Source of the DNA: Pseudaminobacter sp040049255
GTDB lineage: Bacteria; Pseudomonadota; Alphaproteobacteria; Rhizobiales; Rhizobiaceae
Assembly (NCBI RefSeq): GCF_040049255.1
Contig: NZ_JBDZDR010000002.1
Coordinates: 62,001-126,000, forward strand
Reading direction: 5' to 3'
DNA: 64,000 bases
The position numbers and the translations under genes are program-made. Shown in pieces: positions 43,487-52,628 of the stretch (position 1 is its first letter; each line of letters begins with the position of its first letter). The notes below the pieces were generated by a model that saw only the letters and a list, made by a program, of their open reading frames with translations, did no database searches and was not told the origin of the DNA.

Positions 43487-43507
43487 AGTTTAGAATGGTT
43501 CTAAACT
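43487..43507 (-). promoter_or_regulatory. Irr-binding ICE box upstream of mbfA
   Basis: A perfect palindrome AGTTTAGAA-N3-TTCTAAACT matches the iron control element (TTTAGAA-N3-TTCTAAA) bound by Irr in rhizobia. It lies 15-35 bp before the mbfA start, a position suited to repression in low iron. Confidence 0.85.
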
Positions 43508-43628
43508 ATTTGATGCTTACGGCCCGGTCAACGGCCGATATGAGACCAGATCAAGAAATCGGGATCGGTCTTTTTATAGCTATACCTTCGCCTATATGGA
43601 CCGGATGCACCGATGGAAGGATGGTCCG

Positions 43629-43946
43629 ATGCCGGCCATAAATACTGCTATCGACACCACGCTCGTCCTCGAACTCATCACCAGCATCCAGGCCGATCTC
43701 GACCGGCTGAGAGGAATGCTGCAGCCGCCGGCGCAGGAATTCGACCCCGCCGACCCGCGCAACAAGACCTGCGACGGCAAGCTGACGGCTGACGGCGTGG
43801 AGTGCTGCTATCGCCTGTTCGACGCGGGCCATAGCCGCTACTCCGTGGCGCGGGCGATGAAGATTTCCTTTGCCGCCGCAACCCATCGTCTGAAGGCCTG
43901 GCGCAAGGCAGGCGGCCAGCAGCGCCAGCGCGTGCGGCTTGGCTGA
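43629..43946 (+). CDS. hypothetical protein with HTH-like C-terminus
   Basis: A 105-residue protein. The second half (DGVECCYRLFDAGHSRYSVA, then MKISFAAATHRLKAWRKAGG) resembles the resolvase-type helix-turn-helix that reads DNA, so a small DNA-binding protein is likely. Start ATG 43629 is preferred for its AAGGA ribosome site over ATG 43596. Confidence 0.6.
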   Translation: MPAINTAIDTTLVLELITSIQADLDRLRGMLQPPAQEFDPADPRNKTCDGKLTADGVECCYRLFDAGHSRYSVARAMKISFAAATHRLKAWRKAGGQQRQRVRLG

Positions 43947-43969
43947 GGCTTGAGGCGCCACCTAGCCGC

Positions 43970-44788
43970 TTACTTCACGAGATCGGCAGGCTGGCCGTTT
44001 CCCGACAGGATCTGCGCCGCGCCGCTCACGACGTTGCGAAATGCGTCGTCGAAACCGACGCCACGCGCCTGCCAGCGATAGTTCTTTCCCCGAGCTGAAA
44101 GCTGCCACTGCGCAACCCAGCCCAGCGCCTCGTCGCTCCAGGAAAGGGTGCCGGCTACGACCAAATCTGAGCCTGCCGTCTTCGCGATCCGATCGAGATT
44201 GCCGGTCTGGCCGTCCGAAGCCTCAGCAAGAACGGCTTGCGGAGGCAGAACGAAGGGCAGGGCGGAGCGATCCGCCGCAGCGGCCAGTGCGCCGCGCATG
44301 TCCTGGTCGCGGGCGTCGGCGCTGTCTTCGGCCAGTGTGAAGGTCTTGCCTTTCATGTCCCTGATGCCGACCAGAAGAACAATACGCGGGCGCGGCGCAG
44401 GCCATGGCCGGCGGCCGAGGCTGGCGAGCAGGGCGTCAATCTTCTGCCGGTCGAAATCGCAGGTCAGATCATGCGGCCTGTCATAGCTTCCCTGTTCGTC
44501 GTGGAGCGGTATGCCGCCGAGACGGTCGCGATAGCTGAAGCCGGTCACGAACGAAGCCGCCTTGCCTGCCAGCGCAGCCACCTTCGGATCGTCCGTCAGG
44601 CGCGGGTCGCCCGAAACCTTGGCCACCACATCCTTGAGGCACAGGGCAAACCCGAGCGCCCGGCGTTCCTCTCCCTGTCCGCTGACGACAGCTTTCGCCT
44701 GGTAAAGTTCGTCGGCTACCGCGTGGAAAGCGGGCAGCACAGCCGCTAGCAGGGCAACAAGGCAGCAAAATCCTGAACTGCGAAGCAT
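43970..44788 (-). CDS. DUF2066 domain exported protein
   Basis: A 272-residue protein. Signal peptide (SSGFCCLVALLAAVLPAFHA) then the DUF2066 region: YQAKAVVSGQGEERRALGFA, CLKDVVAKVSGDPRLTDD, SYRDRLGGIPLHDEQGS, and later ADRSALPFVLPP. Function unknown; probably periplasmic. It is the last gene of a minus-strand run but separated by 64 bp from the ABC permease. Confidence 0.82.
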   Translation of the reverse strand: MLRSSGFCCLVALLAAVLPAFHAVADELYQAKAVVSGQGEERRALGFALCLKDVVAKVSGDPRLTDDPKVAALAGKAASFVTGFSYRDRLGGIPLHDEQGSYDRPHDLTCDFDRQKIDALLASLGRRPWPAPRPRIVLLVGIRDMKGKTFTLAEDSADARDQDMRGALAAAADRSALPFVLPPQAVLAEASDGQTGNLDRIAKTAGSDLVVAGTLSWSDEALGWVAQWQLSARGKNYRWQARGVGFDDAFRNVVSGAAQILSGNGQPADLVK

Positions 44789-44852
44789 AGCGGTTCTTCC
44801 CCTGGCCGGCTTGCCCGAGAGCTGAAGCTGTTCCGGCGCCGCGGAGTTTGCC

Positions 44853-45989
44853 TCAATCCAGCGTGCGGCGGAAGCGCAGCAGCGCCATCGTTGCAAACAG
44901 CACCACGAAGGCGAGCAGCGCCGCCACCTCGCTGGAGATCGCCTGGAGGTCGGCACCCTTCAGCATCACGCCGCGGACAACGCGCAGGAAGTGGGTCAGC
45001 GGGAAGATCTCGCCGAATACCTGCGCCCAGTCGGGCATGCCGCGATAGGGAAACATGAAGCCCGACAGCAGGATCGACGGCAGGAAGAAGAAAAAGGTCA
45101 ACTGCATGGCCTGCATCTGCGTGCGCGATACGGTCGAGATCGTGTAGCCGAGCAGCACCAGCGCCAGCACGAAAATCAGGACGCTCGACAGGAGCAGGGT
45201 CAGCGAGCCGATGAAGGGCACGCCGAACAGGAGCTTGGCCGCCACCAGCACCACCACCATCTGCACGGCTCCGACGACCAGATAGGGCAAGACCTTGCCA
45301 AGCATTATCTCGGCCGGGCTGGCGGGCATCGCCAGAAGGTTTTCCATGGTGCCGCGTTCGGTCTCGCGCGTCAGCGCCATGGCCGTCATCATCACCATGG
45401 TCATCTGCAGGATGACGCCGAGAAGCCCGGGCACGATATTGTATTGGGAGATGATTTCGGGGTTGTAGCGCCGGTGCACGATCACCTGCAGCTGGCTCTT
45501 GTTGGTCTCGTCGGCCGCCTGCTGCATGCCCTGCTCGCGCAGCAGTGCCTGGCTGGCCACCGTGCCGAGCGTCGATATCGCGCCGCTCGCCGCCGCGGGG
45601 TCGGTGGCGTCGGCCTCGATCAGGATCTGCGGGCTGTCGCCGTTGTCCACGCGCCGGGCGAGGTCCGACGGAATGGTGACGACGAAGGAGACGGTGCCGT
45701 TGGCAATCAGCGCCTCGGCTTCCGCGGCACTGCGCACGACATGGTCGATGCGATAGTAGCCGGTCATCTCCAGCGCCGAGACCATCGCGCGCGTGTAGTG
45801 GTCGTTGCTGGTCGTCACCAAAGCGGTCGGCAGGCTCTTGGGGTCGTTGTTGATAGCGTAGCCGAACAGCAGAAGCTGCATCAGCGGCACGCCGAGCATC
45901 ATGGCGAAGGTCAGCCTGTCGCGTCGCATCTGGATGAATTCCTTCATCAGCAGGGCGCCGAGGCGGGCGAAGGAAAACACGGTGTTCAT
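44853..45989 (-). CDS. ABC-2 type multidrug exporter permease
   Basis: A 378-residue permease with one N-terminal helix, a large extracytoplasmic loop and five C-terminal helices (MMTAMALTRETERGTMENLL, ASPAEIMLGKVLPYLVVGAV, QLTFFFFLPSILLSGFMFPY). It resembles YbhS/YbhR and YhhJ. It overlaps the ATPase gene by 4 bp, so the exporter is HlyD-like adaptor, ATPase and this permease. E. coli uses two permeases (YbhS, YbhR); here only one is present, probably acting as a homodimer. Confidence 0.92.
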   Translation of the reverse strand: MNTVFSFARLGALLMKEFIQMRRDRLTFAMMLGVPLMQLLLFGYAINNDPKSLPTALVTTSNDHYTRAMVSALEMTGYYRIDHVVRSAAEAEALIANGTVSFVVTIPSDLARRVDNGDSPQILIEADATDPAAASGAISTLGTVASQALLREQGMQQAADETNKSQLQVIVHRRYNPEIISQYNIVPGLLGVILQMTMVMMTAMALTRETERGTMENLLAMPASPAEIMLGKVLPYLVVGAVQMVVVLVAAKLLFGVPFIGSLTLLLSSVLIFVLALVLLGYTISTVSRTQMQAMQLTFFFFLPSILLSGFMFPYRGMPDWAQVFGEIFPLTHFLRVVRGVMLKGADLQAISSEVAALLAFVVLFATMALLRFRRTLD

Positions 45990-46903
45990 CTGCCGTTGCC
46001 CTTCGCCTTGCCCATGAACTGGATGAACACATCCTCCAGGCTGGTCTGGCCGGCCTCGACGGTGATGCCGTCGCGGCGCTTGACGTTCTCCAGCGCGGCT
46101 TCCAGCTTTGTCCTGTCGGAACCGACCACGTGCAGTGTCGTGCCGAAAGGCGCCACCTGATCGACGCCGGGCATGCCTTCCAGCTCGGCCGCCACCTTGC
46201 CTAGCCGCGGTCCGGTGACCACGAAGGTCGTCAGCCCGGCGGAGGCGATCACCTCGTCCACCGTGCCGGTGGCCAGCATCTTGCCGAAGGAAATGTAGCT
46301 GATGCGGTGGCAGCGCTCGGCCTCGTCCATGTAGTGTGTCGAGACCAGCACGGTCAGCCCTTCGTTGGCGAGGCGGTGGATCTCGTCCCAGAACTCGCGC
46401 CGCGCCTTGGGGTCGACGCCAGCCGTGGGCTCGTCGAGCAGAAGCAGCTTGGGCCTGTGCATGATGCAGGCGGCAAGCGCAAGGCGCTGCTTCCAGCCGC
46501 CCGACAGGGTGCCGGCCAATTGATTGCTGCGCGAGACCAGCCCGAGCTCCTCAAGCGTGCGGGCGACATGTTGCTTCACCGGCTTCAGCCGGTAGAGCCG
46601 CGCGACGAATTCCAGGTTCTCGGCGATCGTCAGGTCTTCGTAGAATGAGAAGCGCTGGGTCATGTAGCCCACCTCGCGCTTGATCTTCAGCGCCTCGGTG
46701 CGCAGGTCATAGCCCAGCACCTGGCCGCCGCCCTCGTCGGGGGTCAGCAGTCCGCACATCATGCGGATGGTGGTGGTCTTGCCCGAGCCGTTGGGCCCGA
46801 GGAAGCCGACGATCTCGCCCTCGGCCACGCTCATCGACACATGGTCGACCACGGTATGGGTGCCGAAGCGCTTGACCAGCCCGGTGACTTCGATGGCGTT
46901 CAT
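45986..46903 (-). CDS. ABC exporter ATP-binding protein
   Basis: A 305-residue ATPase. Walker A GPNGSGKTTTIRMMCGLL, signature TLSGGWKQRLALAACI, Walker B KLLLLDEPTAGVDP and His switch VSTHYMDEAERC. A C-terminal extension (GPRLGKVAAELEGMPGVDQV) is typical of DrrA/YbhF-type multidrug exporters. It has one ATPase unit, unlike the double-unit YbhF of E. coli. Confidence 0.95.
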   Translation of the reverse strand: MNAIEVTGLVKRFGTHTVVDHVSMSVAEGEIVGFLGPNGSGKTTTIRMMCGLLTPDEGGGQVLGYDLRTEALKIKREVGYMTQRFSFYEDLTIAENLEFVARLYRLKPVKQHVARTLEELGLVSRSNQLAGTLSGGWKQRLALAACIMHRPKLLLLDEPTAGVDPKARREFWDEIHRLANEGLTVLVSTHYMDEAERCHRISYISFGKMLATGTVDEVIASAGLTTFVVTGPRLGKVAAELEGMPGVDQVAPFGTTLHVVGSDRTKLEAALENVKRRDGITVEAGQTSLEDVFIQFMGKAKGNGR

Positions 46904-46933
46904 GGCTTTTTGCGCGCCCGTTTCATGGCTTTG

Positions 46934-47878
46934 CTACTGGCTCGCCAGGTCCACGTCGACGATCTGGCCCGGCTGCAGCGGAGTGTGGGTGCCGATCGGC
47001 CGCGCCTCGATGAGATAGACGAGCTTCTGTCGCGTCTCCAGCGAGTAGATGACCGGCGGCGTGAACTCCGGGTCCGGCGAAACGTAGCTCACCCGCGCCT
47101 GGAGCCCGGAGGGGCACCCGTCGCAACGTACCGAAAGCACGTCCCCGAACTTCACAGCCGAGAATTTCTCCTCCGGCACGTAGACCTTCAGCTTGACCGC
47201 GTCGTCCGGCAGCATCGAGATCACCGGCGCGGAAGGGCCGGCGAGATCGCCCGGATTGCGGATGACGTCGGTGACGCGACCCGGCGCGGGCGCGGTGATG
47301 GTGCGCTTTGAAAGGCGCCAGCGCGCCTGGTCGAGTTGCGACTGGGCCACCTTCACGGCATTGTCCGCGGCCTTGATCGTCTCCGGCCGCGCGGGCAGGC
47401 GGCCCACCGCCAGGTTGGCCTCGCTTTGGCCGATCGCCGCCTCGGTCACCTCGACCTGGGTGGTGGCGTCGTCCAGTTGCGCCTGCGTGGCGAAGCCATG
47501 CTTGTTCAGGTCCTGCGTGCGGACCAGAGTGCGCTTTGCCGCCGCCGCTTGCGCCTTGGCCGTGCGCACTGACGCTTCCAGCACTGCGATTTCTTCCGGC
47601 CGGCGGCCGACCAGCAGGTCGGCCAGCTGGGCCTGCGCCTGGGCAAGCGCGTCTTCCGCCTGGGTTACCGCGATCTTGGCGTCGGTATCCTCGGCAAGCG
47701 CTATCGTCTGGTCTTTCTCGACCCGGTCACCGCGCGCAACCGCAAGAGAGTGCACCTGTGCCACTTCGATCGGCGCCAGCAGCACAAAGTCGCCTTCCAC
47801 ATAGCCGACTGCAAGCGGAGTGGTGCCGCAGGCCTGCAGCAGCGAGACAATGACTGGAATGGCGCAAAGCAGGCTCAT
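46934..47878 (-). CDS. HlyD-family membrane fusion protein
   Basis: A 314-residue periplasmic adaptor. It has an N-terminal anchor or lipoprotein-like signal (VIVSLLQACG), a lipoyl-like APIEVAQVHSLAVARGDRVE segment, a long coiled coil rich in Ala/Gln (QAEDALAQAQAQLADLLVGR) and a beta-barrel part (GDLAGPSAPVISMLPDDAVK). It is similar in role to YbhG, linking the inner-membrane pump to an outer-membrane channel. It overlaps the tetR stop by 4 bp. Confidence 0.92.
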   Translation of the reverse strand: MSLLCAIPVIVSLLQACGTTPLAVGYVEGDFVLLAPIEVAQVHSLAVARGDRVEKDQTIALAEDTDAKIAVTQAEDALAQAQAQLADLLVGRRPEEIAVLEASVRTAKAQAAAAKRTLVRTQDLNKHGFATQAQLDDATTQVEVTEAAIGQSEANLAVGRLPARPETIKAADNAVKVAQSQLDQARWRLSKRTITAPAPGRVTDVIRNPGDLAGPSAPVISMLPDDAVKLKVYVPEEKFSAVKFGDVLSVRCDGCPSGLQARVSYVSPDPEFTPPVIYSLETRQKLVYLIEARPIGTHTPLQPGQIVDVDLASQ

Positions 47879-48588
47879 GGTGTCTTGTCTTTCGGTGGCG
47901 TTATTTCGTGGAACGCCAGCATCGCGGCGAGATTGTCCTTGGCCACCGCGGCCACGGCGGCGGCCTCCGCAGACCCGATGGCGGCCCAGCCCATGCGCCG
48001 CTTCACCGCCTCCTGGCCGATGCGGAAGTAGATGACCTGGCCAATAAGGGTGAAGACGGTGAGCTTGGTGGCATCGCTTTCGGCCGCTTCGCCGGTCGCC
48101 GCTGCCCAGATCGCGCAGAGCCGACGGTGCAGCGGCTCGAAGACACCGGCATAGATGCGGTCCAGCGCTGCAGTGGGGTGCGAAAGCTCGCGCAGCAGGA
48201 ACTGCACGATCTCGCCGGCCTCCGGACGAGCGACGATGAATTGAACCATGCGCTCGATCGCCCCCCGCAACTGCTCACGTGCGACTTCCGCCGAAGCCGG
48301 CGCCTCCCCGATCGGCGGAACGCCATCCAGCGCCTGGGTGGCGACGCGCTGGATGGTCTCCACGATGTAGTCGGCCGCCCCCAGCCGCAGGCCTTCCTTG
48401 CCGCCGAAATGGTAGGCGATGGAGCCGATATTCGCCTTGGCGAGTGCCGCGATCTCGCGGGTGGAGGTGCCATCAAAACCCTTGACGCCGAACAGTTGCA
48501 GCGCCGCATGCACCAGGGCAGTGCGGGTCTGGTCGCTAGCGGCGGAGGTGGCGTTGCGTGCGCGCGCGGTTTTCGGCTTTCGGTCCAT
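47875..48588 (-). CDS. TetR-family regulator with CerR/CecR C-terminal domain
   Basis: A 237-residue repressor. HTH at residues 20-70: TRTALVHAALQLFGVKGFDG, TSTREIAALAKANIGSIAYH and FGGKEGLRLGAADYI. The C-terminal domain (ERMVQFIVARPEAGEIVQFL, then LRELSHPTAALDRIYAGVFE) is the DUF1956 type of E. coli CecR, which controls the ybhGFSR exporter. It is first gene of the exporter operon here, with a perfect 20-bp palindrome 9 bp upstream as its likely operator. Confidence 0.92.
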   Translation of the reverse strand: MDRKPKTARARNATSAASDQTRTALVHAALQLFGVKGFDGTSTREIAALAKANIGSIAYHFGGKEGLRLGAADYIVETIQRVATQALDGVPPIGEAPASAEVAREQLRGAIERMVQFIVARPEAGEIVQFLLRELSHPTAALDRIYAGVFEPLHRRLCAIWAAATGEAAESDATKLTVFTLIGQVIYFRIGQEAVKRRMGWAAIGSAEAAAVAAVAKDNLAAMLAFHEITPPKDKTP

Positions 48589-48597
48589 GCTGCACTT

Positions 48598-48617
48598 TTA
48601 ATCAATCGATTGATTAA
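48598..48617. promoter_or_regulatory. TetR operator, perfect 20-bp palindrome
   Basis: TTAATCAATCGATTGATTAA is its own reverse complement. It lies just upstream of the tetR start and 50 bp before the divergent CYTH gene, so it could control both. Confidence 0.8.
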
Positions 48618-48666
48618 TTGCAAGTGTGTCTTGCTCCGCTGCGCCGGTTGGGCTTTATTCTCGCGC

Positions 48667-49137
48667 ATGGCGAAGGAAATCGAACGCAAGTTCCTGTTGG
48701 CGGATGAAGGCTGGCGCGGCTCCGCCTCGTCGTCTTCGTCCATCCGTCAGTTCTATGTCGTCGCCGCGCCCGACCGCACGGTGCGCATACGCATCCGCGA
48801 CGGGCAGGCGCTGCTGACGCTGAAGTTCGGGGCGCAGGCGAAGGCACGCGACGAGTTCGAATATCCCATCCCGCTGGCCGAGGCGGAGGAGATGCAGGCC
48901 TTCGCAGTGGGCAATGTCATCGAGAAGACCCGCTATCATGTCCGTCATGGCGGTTACCTCTACGAGGTCGATGTCTTTGGCGGCGACCTCGAGGGGCTGG
49001 TGCTGGCCGAATTGGAGACGCCCGGCGAGGTGCCTGATGCCGCGCTTCCCGCCTGGCTCGGGCGCGAGGTCACCGGCCAGGCGGCCTACTACAACGCATC
49101 GCTGGCGCTTTCGGGCCGGCCGGCGGAGCCTTCATGA
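48667..49137 (+). CDS. CYTH domain protein
   Basis: A 156-residue triphosphate-tunnel enzyme-fold protein. It starts with the diagnostic EIERKFL motif, then TVRIRIRDGQALLTLKFGAQ, RDEFEYPIPLAEAEEM, EKTRYHVRHGGYLYEVDVFG and LVLAELE. Bacterial members are inorganic triphosphatases or act on other phosphate chains. Divergent from tetR. Confidence 0.92.
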   Translation: MAKEIERKFLLADEGWRGSASSSSSIRQFYVVAAPDRTVRIRIRDGQALLTLKFGAQAKARDEFEYPIPLAEAEEMQAFAVGNVIEKTRYHVRHGGYLYEVDVFGGDLEGLVLAELETPGEVPDAALPAWLGREVTGQAAYYNASLALSGRPAEPS

Positions 49138-49186
49138 GCAGTCGCATCGATCCGCCTTTCCGGGCCGACCTCTGCGGAGCCCGGCA

Positions 49187-50032
49187 ATGACTGCCGCAAC
49201 CGACACGCTGCTGGACCGGTTCGGGCGCTGGCTGGCCGCGCGGCTGCAGCAGGAATCCTCCGGCTACGAGCCCTACACGCCCTCCGACCCGGAGACCCTG
49301 CACCGCGTCTTGCAGCCGGGAGACGTCCTGCTGGTCGAAGGCAACCAGAAGGTCTCGGCGGCTATCAAATATCTTACCCAGTCCACCTGGTCGCACTCCT
49401 GCCTCTATGTGGGCGACGCCCTGCCGACGCCGGAAGACGGCTCGGAACGGCCGCGTCTGGTCGAGGTCAATCTCGGGCAGGGCTGCGTGGCGGTGCCGCT
49501 TTCGAAATACCGCACCTACAACACCCGCATCTGCCGGGCGCGCGGCCTGACACCGGAAGACCGGCGCGAGGTGGTCGAGTTCATGATCTCGCGTCTGGGC
49601 CTGAGATACGACATGAAGAACATCTTCGACATGCTGCGCTATTTCCTGCCGACGCCGCCGGTGCCGGTGCGCTGGCGCCGCCGCATGATCGCCTTCGGTT
49701 CGGGCGACCCCACGCGCGCAATCTGCTCCTCGCTGATCGCCGAAGCCTTCGGGCGCATTCGCTACCCGATCCTGCCGCGCATCACGCCAGCCCCCGGCCG
49801 CGCCGCGGCGCAGTCGCGCTACATGCGGCAGGAGATCCTGCACATCCGCCACCACTCACTCTATACGCCGCGCGATTTCGACCTCTCTCCCTATTTTCAG
49901 GTGGTGAAGCCGACGCTGGAATATGGCTTCGACTACAAGAAGCTGAGATGGGGAGACATCGCCAAACCGCCCGTCGCGCCGCCTGCTTCGGAACCCAATG
50001 CACCCGAGGAAGCTGCGGCGCTGGAGGCCTGA
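49187..50032 (+). CDS. YiiX/YebB-like permuted NlpC/P60 protein
   Basis: A 281-residue papain-like fold in circularly permuted order: LQPGDVLLVEGNQKVSAAIK, the His in TWSHSCLYVG, the acidic VEVNLGQGCVAVPL and, late, the catalytic Cys in ICSSLIAEAFG. Members act as lipid-processing or amidase-like enzymes; substrate unknown. It follows the CYTH gene by 49 bp. The Pro/Ala/Glu-rich tail is not conserved. Confidence 0.82.
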   Translation: MTAATDTLLDRFGRWLAARLQQESSGYEPYTPSDPETLHRVLQPGDVLLVEGNQKVSAAIKYLTQSTWSHSCLYVGDALPTPEDGSERPRLVEVNLGQGCVAVPLSKYRTYNTRICRARGLTPEDRREVVEFMISRLGLRYDMKNIFDMLRYFLPTPPVPVRWRRRMIAFGSGDPTRAICSSLIAEAFGRIRYPILPRITPAPGRAAAQSRYMRQEILHIRHHSLYTPRDFDLSPYFQVVKPTLEYGFDYKKLRWGDIAKPPVAPPASEPNAPEEAAALEA

Positions 50033-50105
50033 GCCGGCGGTTTCGAGCTTCGTCGCCTCCGCGCTGCCTCTTCCCAAGCGCTATGCGCCCGTGTTTAGTC
50101 GCGCC

Positions 50106-51017
50106 ATGGCGTTCACGATCAGGCAGTTGCAGTTTTTCGTCGCGGTGGCCGAGCAGGGCACGGTCTCTGGCGCGGCGCAGAACCTTTCGATCTCCCAGTC
50201 GGCGGTTACCGAGGCGATCAAGGATCTGGAGCGGGACCTCGGCGTCGAGTTGTTCGAACGCCATCCGCGCGGGCTTACCATCACCCACAAGGGCCACCAG
50301 TTCCTGCGCCACGCCACAAAGATCCTTGCCAATGTCTCGGATGCGCGGCGCACATTCACCGAAACGCCGGAACGGGTCGGCGGCCGCCTTCAGCTCGGCG
50401 TCACCTCGCTGGTGGCCGGCTATGTGCTGTCCGACCTGCTCGCCCGCTACCGCCGCGCCTTTCCATCGATCGAGGTTTCGGCGATCGAGGACAATGGCGA
50501 CTACCTCGAACACCTGCTGATCGGCGGCGAGCTCGACGTCGCCGTCATGATCATCTCCAACCTGCGCGACCGCATGGCGCTGCAGGCCGAGATCCTCGAG
50601 GTCTCGCCCTATCGGCTGTGGCTGCCGCTCGGCCATGCGCTGGTCGACGCCGATATCATCGGCATCAACGACATCGCCGCCGAGCCGCTGATCATGCTGA
50701 CGGTGGACGAGATCGAGGAGAACACCGGCAAGCTGCTTTCGGCCTTCGGCGCGCGCCCGCATGTCGCATTTCGCACGAGGTCAGTGGAGGCGGTGCGCAG
50801 CCTTGTCGCTACCGGCGCGGGCGTCACGCTGCTGCCCGACCTCGTCTACCGGCCGTGGTCGCTCGAAGGCGACCGCATCGAGTCGCGCGACATTTCCGGC
50901 TCGCTGCCGGCGGTGCAGGTCGGCATGGTCTGGCGGCGCGGCTCCACCTTGCCGCAGGCAGCGCGCGATTTCATCGGCGTGGCGCAGTTGCAGCGACAAA
51001 GCCGTCAGCGGGCCTGA
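50106..51017 (+). CDS. LysR-family transcriptional regulator
   Basis: A 303-residue LTTR. N-terminal HTH: TIRQLQFFVAVAEQGTVSGA, AQNLSISQSAVTEAIKDLE, LGVELFERHPRGLTITHKG. The effector domain runs from VGGRLQLGVTSLVAGYVLSD to TGAGVTLLPDLVYRPWS. It is 127 bp upstream of the polyamine transporter operon in the same orientation and is its likely regulator, which is inferred from position. Confidence 0.92.
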   Translation: MAFTIRQLQFFVAVAEQGTVSGAAQNLSISQSAVTEAIKDLERDLGVELFERHPRGLTITHKGHQFLRHATKILANVSDARRTFTETPERVGGRLQLGVTSLVAGYVLSDLLARYRRAFPSIEVSAIEDNGDYLEHLLIGGELDVAVMIISNLRDRMALQAEILEVSPYRLWLPLGHALVDADIIGINDIAAEPLIMLTVDEIEENTGKLLSAFGARPHVAFRTRSVEAVRSLVATGAGVTLLPDLVYRPWSLEGDRIESRDISGSLPAVQVGMVWRRGSTLPQAARDFIGVAQLQRQSRQRA

Positions 51018-51144
51018 CCTATCGGAAAAACCGATATCGTCTTTCTGATAAATCCGTTTGCGAATGCTCCGCTTTCGGATCAACTTCTCATCCAGGGATC
51101 AGTGCCGCCGACCAGAGCGGCCACACAATGGGAGAGAAGAAGAC

Positions 51145-52302
51145 ATGAAGTCGATTCTGAAGACGTGTACTGCCATCGCACTTGCGATGAGCTTTTCCAG
51201 CCAGGCCATGGCGCAGGAAATGCTCAAGGAACTTGGCAAGGGCGAAGGTCAGGTCAATATCGTCGCCTGGCCGGGCTATATCGAGCGCGGCGAAACCGAC
51301 AAGGCCTATGACTGGGTCTCGGATTTCGAGAAGCAGACGGGCTGCAAGGTCAACGTGAAGACCGCCGCCACCTCCGATGAAATGGTCGCGCTGATGAACG
51401 AGGGCGGCTTCGACCTGGTCACCGCCTCGGGCGACGCCTCGCTGCGGCTGGTGGCCGGCAAGCGCGTGCAGCCGGTTAATGTCGATCTCATCCCGAGCTG
51501 GAAGACGGTCGACGAGCGCCTGCAGGACGCGCCCTGGTTCACGGTCGACAAGGTGCATTACGGCGTGCCCTATCAGTGGGGCCCCAACGTGCTGATGTAC
51601 AACACCCATGTCTTCAAGGAAGCGCCCAAGAGCTGGAATGTCGTGTTCGAGCCGATGGATTTCCCGGACGGCAAGTCCAACAAGGGCCGCATCCAGGCCT
51701 ATGACGGGCCGATCCACATCGCTGACGCTTCCAACTATCTCATGGCGCACAAGCCCGAGCTCGGCATCAAGGACCCCTACGAGCTGAACGAAGACCAGTA
51801 CAAGGCCGCCCTCGACCTGCTGCGCGTACAGCGCACGCTGGCCGGCCGCTACTGGCACGACGCCATGATCCAGGTCGACGACTTCAAGAACGAGGGCGTC
51901 GTCGCCTCCGGTTCGTGGCCGTTCCAGGTCAACCTGCTGAAGTCGGAAGACCAGCCCATCGCCTCGACCATTCCGGAAGAGGGCGCCACCGGCTGGGCCG
52001 ACACCACCATGCTGCATGCCGACGCCGCCAACCCCAACTGCGCCTATATGTGGATGGAGCATTCGCTGTCGCCCAAGGTGCAGGGCGATCTTGCCGCCTG
52101 GTTCGGCTCCAACCCGGCCGTGCCGGCCGCCTGTAAGGGCAATGAGCTGCTGGGCGACGAGGGCTGCAAGACCAACGGCTTCGAGGACTTCGCCAAGATC
52201 AGGTTCTGGCGTACGCCGGTGGCCAAGTGCGCGAGCCAGGGTGAGTGCGTGCCCTATTACCGCTGGGTCTCCGACTACATCGCCGTGATCGGCGGGCGGT
52301 AA
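51145..52302 (+). CDS. polyamine-type ABC transporter substrate-binding protein
   Basis: A 385-residue periplasmic binding protein. Signal peptide ends AMA|QE (residue 23). The mature protein begins VNIVAWPGYIERGET, characteristic of the PotD/PotF group, then GGFDLVTASGDASLRLVAGK and YQWGPNVLMYNTHVF, ending YRWVSDYIAVIGG. It likely binds putrescine or spermidine, supported by the linked aminobutyraldehyde dehydrogenase. It is the first gene of the transporter operon. Confidence 0.9.
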   Translation: MKSILKTCTAIALAMSFSSQAMAQEMLKELGKGEGQVNIVAWPGYIERGETDKAYDWVSDFEKQTGCKVNVKTAATSDEMVALMNEGGFDLVTASGDASLRLVAGKRVQPVNVDLIPSWKTVDERLQDAPWFTVDKVHYGVPYQWGPNVLMYNTHVFKEAPKSWNVVFEPMDFPDGKSNKGRIQAYDGPIHIADASNYLMAHKPELGIKDPYELNEDQYKAALDLLRVQRTLAGRYWHDAMIQVDDFKNEGVVASGSWPFQVNLLKSEDQPIASTIPEEGATGWADTTMLHADAANPNCAYMWMEHSLSPKVQGDLAAWFGSNPAVPAACKGNELLGDEGCKTNGFEDFAKIRFWRTPVAKCASQGECVPYYRWVSDYIAVIGGR

Positions 52303-52628
52303 GAGCCTAACCCTCCCCCTTGTAGGGAGGCGATCGCGTACGGAATTCGACCCCCACTCCGGTTTGCTTCGCAAACCACCTCTCCCCCGATCGACGGGGG
52401 AGAGGAAACGCCGTCCCCGAGCTTGGCGCCCTTCCTCTCCCCTTTTGAGGGGGAGAGGTGCCGAGCGAAGCGAGGCGGAGTGGGGGTAAGTCGTGCCATA
52501 TGCAATTGCCCTGCCCTCAAGGGAGAGGTGGGCGTCGCGTCCCTAACTTCCCTCTTCCTCTTTCCCAGCAGGGGGAGAGGTGGTTCGCGAAGCGAATGAT
52601 GAGGGGTGCTTATCAAGCATACGGAATT
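52303..52628. repeat. cluster of short intergenic palindromes
   Basis: Several G/C-run hairpins lie between the binding-protein and ATPase genes: CCTCCC-N7-GGGAGG (52313-52331 region), CTCCCCCGATCGACGGGGGAG, CTCTCCCC-N7-GGGGAGAG and others, with the inverted pair CCCCCACTCCG/CGGAGTGGGGG around them. There is no gene. Such hairpins after a binding-protein gene can stabilise its mRNA so that it is made in excess over the membrane parts. Confidence 0.65.

Noticed and set aside
52303..52628. A CRISPR-like array of regular repeats
   Set aside because: The repeats are palindromes of different lengths with irregular spacing and no cas genes.
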